From JAJZEO01 sp964350315 (GTDB taxonomy: Bacteria > Chlamydiota > Chlamydiia > Chlamydiales > 2-12-FULL-49-11), in assembly GCA_964350315.1 (NCBI GenBank), contig CAYGJD010000002.1, positions 108,496 through 172,495 on the forward strand: a DNA stretch of 64,000 bases. Direction: 5' to 3'. This document shows positions 35,291-44,529 of this stretch, piece by piece (positions within the stretch are counted from its first letter, which is position 1; every line of letters starts with the position of its first letter). Position numbers and translations under genes: made by a program. The notes beneath the pieces are model-generated. The model was not told where the DNA came from and did no database searches. It worked only from the letters and a program-made list of their open reading frames with translations.

Positions 35291-35713
35291 CTATAGCAAT
35301 AACAGCGCAAAAACAAACGCAAAAAGGGCAAATGACTCAAGCACCCCAATTGAAACGAATGTCTTTCCAAAAACCGATGGGTTTCTTGCTGTTGCTTGAA
35401 TTGCTGATGCACAAGCCATACCTTGGAAAATAGCCGCAACACAAATCGCAGCTCCACTCAATCCACCAATAAATGCAGCAGAAAGAGGTGAAACACTTCC
35501 TTCCATTACAGCATTTCTTAGTGAGAGCATTAAGATAAATCCATAAATCATCTGCGATGCTGGTGCAGCAGACAATCCAATTAACTTACCGTGTCCTTCT
35601 TCAATCCGGCTCATAACTCCGTGGGAAACAATCCCTGCAATTCCGCATCCAATCGCCGCTCCAATCGCACTTAGACCTAACGAAAGCGCTGGTCCTGCTA
35701 GTCTAAAATCCAT
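35291..35713 (-). CDS. atpK: V-type ATP synthase subunit K (rotor ring)
   Basis: A 140-residue proteolipid with four membrane helices (duplicated hairpin). The ion-carrying glutamate is E126 in 'IGVLESFALFAF'; the first hairpin has Q54 in 'PASQMIYGF' instead of a second carboxylate. S53, Q54, Q97 ('IFQGMACAS') and E126 line up with the Na+ ligands of the Enterococcus hirae NtpK ring (T64, Q65, Q110, E139), with the same 29-residue spacing between the last two. This suggests sodium coupling. It is the last gene of the operon. Confidence 0.92.
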   Translation of the reverse strand: MDFRLAGPALSLGLSAIGAAIGCGIAGIVSHGVMSRIEEGHGKLIGLSAAPASQMIYGFILMLSLRNAVMEGSVSPLSAAFIGGLSGAAICVAAIFQGMACASAIQATARNPSVFGKTFVSIGVLESFALFAFVFALLLL

Positions 35714-35723
35714 ATATATCTCC

Positions 35724-37646
35724 TTATTCCCTTATAATCAGTCTTAATGGGTTAAATTTCTTTCCTCCACCACTAAATGAGTGGTGATACCATTCTAGTA
35801 AATTTAACCTGAGACCATGGATGACTGCTGCCGCAGTTCCAAGTCCTATATTAATTATGTGGCCAAACAAGATAATCAGAGCTCCTCCGACATATCCTGC
35901 TGACATTCCCATTTCATTAAATGTTGAAGCAAGTACCATACTTGATAACCCTAATGCATAAAGTCGCAAGTAAGACAAGGTATCAGCAAACACTTCAATC
36001 ACTTTAAATATTGTCGCCAGTCCGCCCCATTTTTCTTGTATTAGAGCCAAGACAAGAGCTGTGCCAAGCCCTCCATATAATAGTTGTTCTCCAACAATTT
36101 TTGACATGCTCGCGCTCATCCATCCCATGTAATTAACCAAAGGGGTTGCACTAATCACGCTCGAAAAGAATAAATATCCACCAACTAGTGCGGCAATCCA
36201 ACCAATTCCTGCCCAATGATTTCTTAAATTTCTTAAAAAGGATAAGCCCAAGTGTATAACTCCAACAAGAAGTGCTATTTCCATCAAAAGCGAATCATAT
36301 AGCTGATCCATTATGACATACTTGATTTTACCATCTTTTGTTGTCTTCTTTGTCTCTAAAATAGTTTCAGGGACCATCGAATTTTGAATTTCTGGGAAAT
36401 CATGGACCCATTCTTCATAAGTTTTATCTTTAGTTTTCATATGATAATCAATCTTATGAACAGCTAAGTAATGAAGGATAGAAACACGATTTAGTTTACT
36501 GTTTGGTTCAAGCTTTATGCTAAAATATGAGGCAATCAATACTCCCCAAATAATCGTTGCACAAGACAAGAGTGTCATTAATTTGACCATCCTTTTGCCA
36601 AGTGAACTCTTCATTTTGGGAACCTTCGTCCACAAGTAAATGGTAAAAGCTAAAAAGATACACCCATAACCAGCATCTGCAATAATCATTCCAAAGAAAA
36701 GAGCAAAAAACCAAACAACCCAACTTGATGGGTCTGCTTCTGATGAGGATGGTGTGTCGTATATTTCTACAAGATCCTGTCCAGCAGCAACTAAGCCTTT
36801 ATTTTGCAGATAGGTTGGAATTTTCTCATCTTTTAGTGGAGCAATCTCCTTGTAGAGAACAGGCAAATCTTTAATCAGTCTTTCGATCTGATCAACTTGA
36901 TTTGTTGGAAGCCAAGCATCAATAGCAAATATATTATCATCTAGACAATATTCGACATCACCTTTTGAAAAATTCAAGTTAATTGCATTCATCTCATGCA
37001 TAAAATAATCTTCTAGACATTCAAGGTAGTCAGCTAGTGATTTAAGTTCTGCTTCACTATCGTGTGAAACTTTCTTAAGTCTTACGAGCTCATTTTGCAG
37101 CTCTCCTAAACTCTTATGAATAGGGATTTCTGCAAATCCACTCATCACAAAATTTTCTTTTGAAATATGCATATAATAATCGAAGTCATACTCTCGATTA
37201 ATGAATATTAGATCATTTGGTATTTGTTCTTTTGTATACCTTCCGTGCTTGACGAAGAAAAATCGGTAATTTCGGTTCGTCTCTTTTTCCAATCTCTTAA
37301 GATCATCAACTTCAAAATCTCCTAACGGATGCATTTTGACAATCTCACCCTTTACGTACCGAATTTCTTCATGAAGATTTGCAATTTCTCTTTTTAAAAC
37401 TAATATCCGATCAACAAGGGCCGGAGTCTCATGAAAATTCACTGAAACTGGGTTTTTTGAAACCTCAAAATGACTTAACTCTCTAATTGCCAATTTGAGA
37501 TCTTCAATTCCCTTTGGAAGCGCATGTCTTTTAGGCTCTTGAACAGCAGCAAATTGAAACCAGCCGATCCTTTGTGCTCTTTCAAAAAAATCATTAAGAG
37601 CAACATGAGAGCCAATAAACAACATCTTTTTTACATCAATCCGCAT
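35724..37646 (-). CDS. atpI: V-type ATP synthase subunit I (membrane stator)
   Basis: A 640-residue subunit, equivalent to subunit a. The N-terminal half (to ~300) is soluble and helical ('LRVLKREI'-like coiled coils at 80-110 and 170-200); the C-terminal half has about seven or eight membrane segments, including 'WVVWFFALFFGMIIADAGYG', 'ADTLSYLRLYALGLSSMVL' (the conserved arginine helix) and 'GHIINIGLGTAAAVIHGLRL'. It forms the ion path against the K ring. It overlaps atpD by 11 bases. Confidence 0.94.
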   Translation of the reverse strand: MRIDVKKMLFIGSHVALNDFFERAQRIGWFQFAAVQEPKRHALPKGIEDLKLAIRELSHFEVSKNPVSVNFHETPALVDRILVLKREIANLHEEIRYVKGEIVKMHPLGDFEVDDLKRLEKETNRNYRFFFVKHGRYTKEQIPNDLIFINREYDFDYYMHISKENFVMSGFAEIPIHKSLGELQNELVRLKKVSHDSEAELKSLADYLECLEDYFMHEMNAINLNFSKGDVEYCLDDNIFAIDAWLPTNQVDQIERLIKDLPVLYKEIAPLKDEKIPTYLQNKGLVAAGQDLVEIYDTPSSSEADPSSWVVWFFALFFGMIIADAGYGCIFLAFTIYLWTKVPKMKSSLGKRMVKLMTLLSCATIIWGVLIASYFSIKLEPNSKLNRVSILHYLAVHKIDYHMKTKDKTYEEWVHDFPEIQNSMVPETILETKKTTKDGKIKYVIMDQLYDSLLMEIALLVGVIHLGLSFLRNLRNHWAGIGWIAALVGGYLFFSSVISATPLVNYMGWMSASMSKIVGEQLLYGGLGTALVLALIQEKWGGLATIFKVIEVFADTLSYLRLYALGLSSMVLASTFNEMGMSAGYVGGALIILFGHIINIGLGTAAAVIHGLRLNLLEWYHHSFSGGGKKFNPLRLIIRE

Positions 37647-38259
37647 TTATGCTCTCTTTCTTCCTTTGCAAAATTTTGTTTTTTGAGACTTTTGCACACG
37701 CTACTGCTTGCAAATCTTGGTCACTTAGAAACACTTTAATTTTGTTGATTATGCTTGTTGTTTCTGGAATCATTCTTTTCTCAAAGAGATTCACTCTTGT
37801 AGAGACAATTCTTAATTCCTTCTGCAAAAGGTCTTTTTTTTCTTTTGCCACTTTAAGCTTCTCATAGGCATGTTTTAATGCTTGGATCATTGAAGTGAAA
37901 TCACCCACCCAAATTGGTTCTGTAATCATACTTGGCTTTGCTTTTGCAAAAACAAGACTTTGTAAAGAAGGAATTTCAATTCCAGCAATGTTTTCATAGG
38001 TAATTTCAATCTTTTCTATAACTACCTGTTCACGCACTAAATCAGCTGCAGGATCCGTTAGTAGCGCAGAATGAGCTTGTACTATTTGGTACTCTTTTTC
38101 AAACTTCGCATTTGCTTTGTTAATTTCAGACTGAGCTTTAAAAACTTCTGTTTGAAGAAGCATCTTCTTTAATTGAAGAGTTGGCAAATACTTCAAGAAA
38201 AGAGATCTTTTCTTTGTAAAATTTGCTAATTCAATCTTTGTGAATTTAATCTGAGCCAA
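37636..38259 (-). CDS. atpD: V-type ATP synthase subunit D (central stalk)
   Basis: A 207-residue subunit forming the long antiparallel coiled coil of the central rotor, like gamma in F-type enzymes. The N- and C-terminal helices are recognisable: 'IKFTKIELANFTKKRSLFLK' at the start and 'LQKELRIVSTRVNLFEKRMI' near the end. It begins immediately after the atpB stop and overlaps atpI by 11 bases, as expected for a tightly coupled operon. Confidence 0.92.
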   Translation of the reverse strand: MAQIKFTKIELANFTKKRSLFLKYLPTLQLKKMLLQTEVFKAQSEINKANAKFEKEYQIVQAHSALLTDPAADLVREQVVIEKIEITYENIAGIEIPSLQSLVFAKAKPSMITEPIWVGDFTSMIQALKHAYEKLKVAKEKKDLLQKELRIVSTRVNLFEKRMIPETTSIINKIKVFLSDQDLQAVACAKVSKNKILQRKKESINAD

Positions 38260-39561
38260 TTACTTCTTCCAATACTTTTCAATAAGTTTTGTTTTTATTC
38301 CTACTTCGTCTTTTTCAAAACACTCAGCAAAAATTTCCCAACCTAGATCAAGGGCTTCTAAAAGAGGTATATTCACTTCTAGATCCATCATCTTCATTTC
38401 AAAAAGATCACCATACTTAATGAGTTTTTTATCCCACTTTGAAAGGTTAAATCCCATACTTTCTAGTTCACGACATTTCAGAGCTTCTGCATAGAGCTTG
38501 ATCATTATATTCATCACATCACTATGATCGTCTCGACTTTGCTCTCCACCAATCACGTTTTGCTTCAATCTTGAAAGAGATCCAAAAGGAACAATTCGTC
38601 CATCACGTAGATAAAACTGACCTTCTGTAATATAACCCGTATTATCGGGAACTGGATGCGTTACATCATCTCCTGGCATTGTAGTTACACCAATAATCGT
38701 AATCGAACCAGATCCATCAATATCAATTGCTTTTTCATATCGAGAAGCCAGGTCTGAATATAAAGCACCCGGATAGCCACGATTTGAAGGAACTTGTTCA
38801 AGAGAAATTGCTATTTCTTTCAATGCGTCTGCAAATGCAGTCATATCTGTCAACAATACTAAAACACGTTTTCCTTGCTGTGCAAACTGCTCTGCTACTG
38901 TCAGTACCATATCTGGGATTAGAATACATTCAGCTGGATAATCTGTTGCTCTATGTATAAATATCGCTGTTTTCTCAAGCGATCCACTACTTTTTGCATT
39001 TTCAATAAATGCGTGAATATCGTCTTGTTTTGCCGCCATAATACCAATTAAGACAACGTCTGCATCTGTTTGATTTGCAATACGCATCAACAATTCATTA
39101 TAGGGTTCTCCTGCAACAGAGAAAATAGGAATTTTTTGCGATTCAACAAGGGTATTAAACAGATCAATCATAGGAATGTTTGATTTAATCATGCGATGGG
39201 GAACAATACGTTTAACAGGGTTTGCAGAAGGTGTTCCTATCTCTACTCTAAGACCTTCAACAGGAGGGCCACCATCAAGCGGCTTTCCCATCGCATTTAA
39301 AATTCTACCTAAAGTTTGCTCTCCAACAACAACCTGCATAGCTCTTTTTAGAAACTTTACTTTATCACCAGTCGACAAACCTCTTGTTGGGCCCATAGCC
39401 TGTAATGTAACTTTTCCTTTATCAAAACTAATTACAGAACCAAAAAGCTTTGTCCCATCACGTTTTTCAACAACTACCATTTCATCGATTTCGACTCCAT
39501 CTGCTTCGACAACGAAGGTAGAGTTTCCAATTTCGCATATTTCTTCATAGATCTTTTGCAT
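38260..39561 (-). CDS. atpB: V-type ATP synthase subunit B (non-catalytic)
   Basis: A 433-residue regulatory nucleotide-binding subunit that alternates with A in the head. Typical sections: 'GRILNAMGKPLDGGPPV', 'MIKSNIPMIDLFNTLVESQ', 'KIPIFSVAGEPYNELLMRI' in the place of a P-loop (no lysine-containing Walker A, as in all B subunits), 'LVLLTDMTAFADALKEIA' and 'PSNRGYPGALYSDLASRYE'. It directly abuts atpA and atpD. Confidence 0.95.
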   Translation of the reverse strand: MQKIYEEICEIGNSTFVVEADGVEIDEMVVVEKRDGTKLFGSVISFDKGKVTLQAMGPTRGLSTGDKVKFLKRAMQVVVGEQTLGRILNAMGKPLDGGPPVEGLRVEIGTPSANPVKRIVPHRMIKSNIPMIDLFNTLVESQKIPIFSVAGEPYNELLMRIANQTDADVVLIGIMAAKQDDIHAFIENAKSSGSLEKTAIFIHRATDYPAECILIPDMVLTVAEQFAQQGKRVLVLLTDMTAFADALKEIAISLEQVPSNRGYPGALYSDLASRYEKAIDIDGSGSITIIGVTTMPGDDVTHPVPDNTGYITEGQFYLRDGRIVPFGSLSRLKQNVIGGEQSRDDHSDVMNIMIKLYAEALKCRELESMGFNLSKWDKKLIKYGDLFEMKMMDLEVNIPLLEALDLGWEIFAECFEKDEVGIKTKLIEKYWKK

Positions 39562-41355
39562 TTACACTCCGGCCTTTGCTTCATTTCGACTTTTTTCTTC
39601 TGCTTCTGCAAGATGTTTATATATAGCATCAAGTGCTGACTTATAAGGATCAGATTCAAACTTAATAAAATTGATATTCTTTACTTCGTTTTGTAAACGT
39701 AGAAAATAAGTCTTAGCTTCATCAGCATCTTCAAACGAAAACTCAATGTCGAAAATTTTATTCATTAACGCAAATTGAACTTTTTGTTGATCAATGCTAC
39801 AAAAAGCATCCTCTTTTTCAAACGCATTCTGTTGAAGATAGCAAAATGAAAAGAGTTCTGATTTCAAATAAGTAACAACATCTTCGATGCTTGTTCCCTC
39901 TTGTCCTACAACCTCCATTCTTCGACCAATTTCATCACCATCTACTATGAGTTGTCTACAACGTTTTACCCAATATCCCCACTCAGGAAGATCTTCTCTC
40001 ATATCTTTAGCAAAAACACCTAAATATTTAGACCAAGAAAGTAATGGGCTAATCGCAGGATATATTCTCATATCTGAAAATTCTCGTGAAAGGCATATAA
40101 AACAGCCAACAACGTTCATTGTAGCCTGCGTGACTGGCTCACTCATGTTTCCACCAGCAGGAGAAACTGCTCCCAATATAGTAACAGAGCCTTCTTTTCC
40201 ATCTTTCAATTGAAGAGCGCCTGCTCTTTCATAAAAACTTGCAATTCTTGAAGCCAAGTAAGCAGGAAAAGCCTCTTCTCCTGGAATTTCTTCAATTCTT
40301 CCTGACATTTCACGCATTGCTTGCGCCCATCTAGAAGTTGAATCTGCAAGGAGTAGTACATTAAGTCCCATTTGACGGTAGTATTCTGCTATTGTCACTC
40401 CGACATAAACAGAGGCTTCTCTTGCAGCTACTGGCATCGATGATGTGTTACAAATAATTGTCGTTCTATTCATCAATGGTTGATTTCTATGAACATCAAC
40501 TAAAGTTGGAAATGTTTTTAATGTCTCAACAACTTCTCCCGCTCTTTCTCCACAGGCTGCTATAACTACGATATCAACGTTGGAGTATTTTGAAATCAGC
40601 TGTTGAGTTACGGTTTTTCCTGCGCCAAAAGGACCTGGAGTACAAGCGGAACCACCTAAGAGTATTGACATTAAAGTGTCAATAATTCTCATCCCTGTGT
40701 AAAGAGGTTTCGTTGCTTGAATACGCTCACCTTGAATTAAGGGAAATTTGATTGGCCACTTTTGAATCATTGTGAGTTTATATTCTTTTCCATCCTCGTC
40801 TTCTACTTTCGCGATAACTTCATCAACAACATAGTTTCCCGGTGAGATGATCCAAGTGATTTTATATTTTCCGTAAAAAGCAAATGGAATCATTATAGAG
40901 TGGACAAAATGTGACTCTGGCACCTGTCCAATAGAGTCTCCTCGGCTTAAAACGTCACCAACTTTGGCTAAAGGCTTAAATTCCCATGTTTTGACTCTGT
41001 TAAGTGCGTCAAGATACTTTCCTCTTTCAAGGTAAAGCCCACAAAGATCGGCTACTCTTTCGAGTGGATTTTGCAACCCATCAAATATTTCTGCAAGAAG
41101 GCCGGGCCCAAGTTCAATCTCAAGAAGTTCTTTCGTAAAGAAAACAGGAGTACCATACTTAATGCCTCTTGTGTTTTCAAAAACTTGGAGCTTTGCGATT
41201 CCTGAATCAATTTCAATAACTTCACACTTAAGAGACTCGTTTTCCAATTTTACGTAAGCTATCTCTCCTTGGACAATTTCACCTTCAAAGGCTACTTTTA
41301 TTAAATTTCCAAGTGTATAAACTACCTTTCCAGTTGCCTGTTTATCACGATGCAT
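39562..41355 (-). CDS. atpA: V-type ATP synthase subunit A (catalytic)
   Basis: A 597-residue catalytic subunit. Walker A is 'PGPFGAGKTVTQQL', preceded by the non-homologous region typical of V/A enzymes; the catalytic glutamate is in 'ACGERAGEVVE', and 'NVLLLADSTSRWAQAMREMS' and 'LLSWSKYLGVF' are family signatures. In chlamydiae this enzyme is thought to use ATP taken from the host to build an ion gradient, though synthesis is possible. It overlaps the DUF2764 gene by 11 bases. Confidence 0.96.
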   Translation of the reverse strand: MHRDKQATGKVVYTLGNLIKVAFEGEIVQGEIAYVKLENESLKCEVIEIDSGIAKLQVFENTRGIKYGTPVFFTKELLEIELGPGLLAEIFDGLQNPLERVADLCGLYLERGKYLDALNRVKTWEFKPLAKVGDVLSRGDSIGQVPESHFVHSIMIPFAFYGKYKITWIISPGNYVVDEVIAKVEDEDGKEYKLTMIQKWPIKFPLIQGERIQATKPLYTGMRIIDTLMSILLGGSACTPGPFGAGKTVTQQLISKYSNVDIVVIAACGERAGEVVETLKTFPTLVDVHRNQPLMNRTTIICNTSSMPVAAREASVYVGVTIAEYYRQMGLNVLLLADSTSRWAQAMREMSGRIEEIPGEEAFPAYLASRIASFYERAGALQLKDGKEGSVTILGAVSPAGGNMSEPVTQATMNVVGCFICLSREFSDMRIYPAISPLLSWSKYLGVFAKDMREDLPEWGYWVKRCRQLIVDGDEIGRRMEVVGQEGTSIEDVVTYLKSELFSFCYLQQNAFEKEDAFCSIDQQKVQFALMNKIFDIEFSFEDADEAKTYFLRLQNEVKNINFIKFESDPYKSALDAIYKHLAEAEEKSRNEAKAGV

Positions 41356-42133
41356 TTTCGCTCTCCATCAAATTTTGTAGTTGTTGCTTTCCTTTAACTT
41401 CATCTAAGGCAAAGATCTCTTCAAGTTGGAAAAGTTGCATCAAATAAGCCAATAATCGTCTTAAAGAAAAAGGAAACTCATTTTCTATTTCTGCGTAATA
41501 ATCAAAACGGTATTTTGCCAGAGCTTTCATCTGTTTTGTAGGATTGGGCCCCGCATCTTTGATCAAGGTTTCCAGATGTTCATATTCAAACGGAAAAATG
41601 TAGGGTCCTGGAGCATCTTTTTGAGCAAGAGTCATTTGAACAATCGGATCAGAAAAATCTTCATATACAAGAAGCTTTCCTAAGTCTGCCTGCACATGCT
41701 TTGCTTTATATCCTGCGATTACGACTCTCCATTCATTCTCAAATTGCAAAAAACTTTTAAGAGGATTTAACGCCCGCTTTTTTTCTACCTCAAAATACCT
41801 TGCTATAAGTTTTGAAAAATTCTTTTTTCTATCTTCGTCGTCTGGATATTCCTCAAAAAACTCAAATACATAGTGAGGCAATTCTTCTTCTGAAGTCATT
41901 AATTCTTTGAGCGTTGATTTTAAGTAGTTACCTTTAAGATCAAAAATTTCTTCATTTTGAATCAAACGAAAAATATTTTGTAGGTCAAACCACCTACGAA
42001 GGACCTTTACTTGCGCTAAACTACTCGTTGAAAGGTTCATTTCAAAAAGTTCAAAGATACTATTTGTCGTAGTATCTGGTTTCGCATCAAATTCAAGCCT
42101 AGGAAGAGTTCCTACTATATACATTTGGTCCAT
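41345..42133 (-). CDS. DUF2764 protein in the V-ATPase operon (subunit C position)
   Basis: A 262-residue protein starting at the ATG at 42133 ('AGGG' 5 bases before the TTG-ATG pair). It belongs to the conserved family found only inside chlamydial, spirochaete and Bacteroidetes-type V-ATPase operons, between subunits E and A, where subunit C would be expected. It has 'YIVGTLPRLEFD' at the start and a helical body rich in aromatic and charged residues. A role as a C-like linker between stalk and ring is an inference from position. Confidence 0.85.
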   Translation of the reverse strand: MDQMYIVGTLPRLEFDAKPDTTTNSIFELFEMNLSTSSLAQVKVLRRWFDLQNIFRLIQNEEIFDLKGNYLKSTLKELMTSEEELPHYVFEFFEEYPDDEDRKKNFSKLIARYFEVEKKRALNPLKSFLQFENEWRVVIAGYKAKHVQADLGKLLVYEDFSDPIVQMTLAQKDAPGPYIFPFEYEHLETLIKDAGPNPTKQMKALAKYRFDYYAEIENEFPFSLRRLLAYLMQLFQLEEIFALDEVKGKQQLQNLMESENAS

Positions 42134-42166
42134 CAATACCCTATCACACTATTTTGCTAGTCTTTA

Positions 42167-42790
42167 TTAAAACAATCGAAAGAGCTTTTGTCTTAGATCT
42201 TCATGGACATACTTTGAAAGCAATTCAACAATAGATTTATCAGTGATTTCAATTGCCATCTTCTTATCGATAAATCTTACAATGATTCCAGCTTGAAAGT
42301 TCCCAAGAGTTATCCCCCCCTTTTCAACTTTTTCTCGCACAGCAACGGTCAAATTAGTAATAAGGTCCTCTTTAGAAACATTTTTGCCAAGAACAAGACC
42401 AAGATTTGCTTCGATTCCATCTTTTGAAACTGATTCAACTAAAGCATTTGCAACTTTGCCCATCATATCGGCATCTTTCATCTTACTATTTGCTAAAACT
42501 TGCATTTCATCTGTAAAGAGTTCGAGAACAAGTTGTCTTAATCTAGCAACACCTTGCTTTATTGAAAGTTCAATAGACGCATCTGCAACACTTTGCGCTT
42601 TCTCAAGATCTTTCTTCAGTTTCTTCATGATCTCTTCAGCATCTTCCCTTGCTTTAAGCCTGATTGCATCTGCCTCAACATTTGCATCTGCAATTATTTT
42701 TGAAGCAGTTTCTTTTGCTGGCATAATGGTTTCATTTTCCAAGATCTTACATATTTCTCTTACCTTGTCAGGTCCAGACTTCAAATCCAT
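42167..42790 (-). CDS. atpE: V-type ATP synthase subunit E (peripheral stalk)
   Basis: A 207-residue peripheral-stalk subunit. The N-terminal half is a long charged coiled coil ('ADAIRLKAREDAEEIMKKLK'), and the C-terminal half is a mixed globular domain that binds the head ('GGITLGNFQAGIIVRF', 'EITDKSIVELLSKYV'). It is the first gene of the operon, with a TATAAT hexamer 14 bases before the start. Confidence 0.9.
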   Translation of the reverse strand: MDLKSGPDKVREICKILENETIMPAKETASKIIADANVEADAIRLKAREDAEEIMKKLKKDLEKAQSVADASIELSIKQGVARLRQLVLELFTDEMQVLANSKMKDADMMGKVANALVESVSKDGIEANLGLVLGKNVSKEDLITNLTVAVREKVEKGGITLGNFQAGIIVRFIDKKMAIEITDKSIVELLSKYVHEDLRQKLFRLF

Positions 42791-42804
42791 AACACACTCA
42801 TTTA

Positions 42805-42810
42805 ATTATA
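42805..42810 (-). promoter_or_regulatory. -10 element of the V-ATPase operon
   Basis: A consensus TATAAT on the minus strand ends 14 bases upstream of the atpE start. The matching -35 is poor, so activation or an alternative contact may be needed. The leader predicted from it is only about seven bases long. Confidence 0.45.
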
Positions 42811-42979
42811 ATTGCATCACAGAAGATCGAAATACTTGTCTATTAGATCTTCCACGAAAAGTTTGGTCCATATTACAGATCTTATGAGTAAAACCCAAGA
42901 AAAAACTTATTCAATAGGTTGTACGTAAATAGAAAAAATTGTAAGTAGAATATAGGACAACTAACAATGTGTGGCAGCT

Positions 42980-43252
42980 ATGAAACGTATTCTTCTTCCA
43001 ATCTTTACTGTTATCTTTCTATTTTCAACAAGTTGCGTACAAGCTGACTCACATTTTTCTGGCCGAGATAGCGATCGAAACCATTATAGTTGGAGACCAA
43101 CTGATGAATCACAATCAAAACAAGCTGTAGGAATGGTAATTTGGGGAATCTCAATAGCAGTATTTGCCCTTGTTCTTTCAGCAATAATACCAAACTCTGC
43201 TGGCGCATCGACCCCAGGCACTCCACCATCAGGCGGTGGTAGCGTATTCTAA
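42980..43252 (+). CDS. Small exported protein, 90 aa
   Basis: Not recognised. I prefer the ATG at 42980 over a GTG at 42971, since it gives a clean signal sequence 'MKRILLPIFTVIFLFSTSC'; the 'STSC' could be a weak lipobox. A second hydrophobic helix 'AVGMVIWGISIAVFALVLSA' follows, then a proline/glycine-rich tail. The stop may be premature: sense-like codons continue in other frames after it (see the 43261 entry). It is divergent from the V-ATPase operon. Confidence 0.5.
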   Translation: MKRILLPIFTVIFLFSTSCVQADSHFSGRDSDRNHYSWRPTDESQSKQAVGMVIWGISIAVFALVLSAIIPNSAGASTPGTPPSGGGSVF

Positions 43253-43260
43253 AGACATAG

Positions 43261-43397
43261 ACCTTAGAAACGGAAACACCCCAAAAGCAAGAGCGCGCAA
43301 ATGTCAATTATCTGCGTGAGCTTACTAACAGACAAGCGAAAGTACAAATTGATTTCCTGTATGGATACAAAACTTTAAAAAAACAGATAGAAATCGA
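43261..43397 (+). pseudogene. Possible out-of-frame tail of the 42980 gene
   Basis: Just after the 90-residue protein, the frame starting at 43261 reads about 45 residues with a plausible helical composition ('QERANVNYLRELTNRQ', 'AKVQIDFLYGYKTLKKQI') but no start codon. To join it to the upstream protein needs two frame changes within about 60 bases. It may be a decayed or mis-sequenced C-terminus, or chance. The open frame continues antisense to tal, where it is not meaningful. Confidence 0.25.
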
Positions 43398-43402
43398 CTA
43401 TC
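43377..43402 (-). terminator. Weak terminator after tal
   Basis: On the minus strand, GATAG and CTATC form a short stem that overlaps the tal stop codon, followed by 'TGTTTTTTT'. The stem is only 5 bp, but the U-run is good. It would end the long rpo-tal transcription block. Confidence 0.4.
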
Positions 43403-44399
43403 CTACTTTTTTCTGCGATTTACATGAAGAGCCATTTAAAAAATGTTCTTCTATATATTTCTCAAGCTTAATGGTGTCTTCTGTGAATTTTCTTATTCCA
43501 TCATGAAGTTTATCTGTAGCCATTTCATCTTCACAGAGCAGCCATCGATACATTTTTTCATCAACATGGATTTTTTCTAGATTCATTTTTCCTGAATCAG
43601 CTGGATTTAGCTTTCTAGGCACACTACCTTTAAAAGCTTCCAATTCATCAAGAAGTTTTGGGGAAATGGTCAATAAATCACATCCAGCAAGTGCAATTAT
43701 TTGCTTGATGTTTCTAAAAGAGGCTCCCATGATCTGAGTCTTATACCCGAACTTTTTATAGTAGTGGTAAATGTTTGTAACAGATATCACTCCCATATCT
43801 TCTTCGATTGCAACTTCTTTTAGTTTGAATTTTTCCATTTGCCAATCATAAATACGACCAACAAAAGGTGAAATTAATGTTGCATTGGCTTCTGCACAAG
43901 CAATAGCTTGTCCCATTCCAAACATTAAAGTCATATTGCAATGAATGCCTTCTTTTTCAAGGACTCTTGCTGCTTCTATGCCTTCCCATGTCGATGCGAG
44001 CTTAATAAGAATTCGCTCCTTATCAACACCTAGCTTCTTATAGAGGTCTATGTATTCATGAGCACGCTTAATACTTGCTTGAGTATCAAATGAAAGTCTT
44101 GCGTCAACTTCAGTTGAAACGCGGCCAGGAACAATCTTTAAAATTTCAGCACCAAAATTCACAAAGAGCTTCACAATAATCTTGTCTGTCTTAGATTCGC
44201 CAGGACCTGTGTTTTTAGAAGCCCAATCTACAGCGTCTTTGAGAAGCTTCTGATACAGTGCCATTTGAGCTGCTTTATAGATAAGAGATGGATTAGTTGT
44301 TGCGTCTTGAGGCTTGTGTTTCGCTATTTCGGCAAAATCACCTGTATCGGCAACAATCGTGGTCAGTTTTCTAAGCAAGTCTTTTGCTGTATCACCCAT
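43398..44399 (-). CDS. tal: Transaldolase
   Basis: A 333-residue pentose-phosphate enzyme moving a three-carbon unit between sugar phosphates. The Schiff-base lysine is in 'ILIKLASTWEGIEAARVL'; other signatures are 'ATTNPSLIYKAAQM' near the N-terminus and 'VSTEVDARLSFD'. Length suits the TalB-type subfamily. It follows rpoC on the same strand as in Chlamydia, with a strong hairpin in the 130-base gap. Confidence 0.95.
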   Translation of the reverse strand: MGDTAKDLLRKLTTIVADTGDFAEIAKHKPQDATTNPSLIYKAAQMALYQKLLKDAVDWASKNTGPGESKTDKIIVKLFVNFGAEILKIVPGRVSTEVDARLSFDTQASIKRAHEYIDLYKKLGVDKERILIKLASTWEGIEAARVLEKEGIHCNMTLMFGMGQAIACAEANATLISPFVGRIYDWQMEKFKLKEVAIEEDMGVISVTNIYHYYKKFGYKTQIMGASFRNIKQIIALAGCDLLTISPKLLDELEAFKGSVPRKLNPADSGKMNLEKIHVDEKMYRWLLCEDEMATDKLHDGIRKFTEDTIKLEKYIEEHFLNGSSCKSQKKVG

Positions 44400-44466
44400 G
44401 AATCTCTTCTCCTTTAGGAATGCTTGAATATCTTCTATCTCTCAATCATGCAGAGGTAAAGAATTT

Positions 44467-44497
44467 TTGCAAACCAATTTTTTCAATTGGTTTGCAA
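44467..44497 (-). terminator. 13-bp hairpin between rpoC and tal
   Basis: TTGCAAACCAATT (44467-44479) and AATTGGTTTGCAA (44485-44497) are perfect complements around a 5-base loop, starting 33 bases after the rpoC stop. The downstream minus-strand sequence (AAAATTCTTT) is only partly U-rich, so it is probably a partial terminator or RNA-processing site that lowers tal expression relative to rpoC. Confidence 0.6.
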
Positions 44498-44529
44498 TAA
44501 GCTCTTTAAGAGTATCTTAATGAGGCATA

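Noticed and set aside
17815..44497. Shared 'CAAAAATTC' after both the trpS and rpoC hairpins as a common termination motif
   Set aside because: Only two instances and a low-complexity A/T-rich context; chance is likely.
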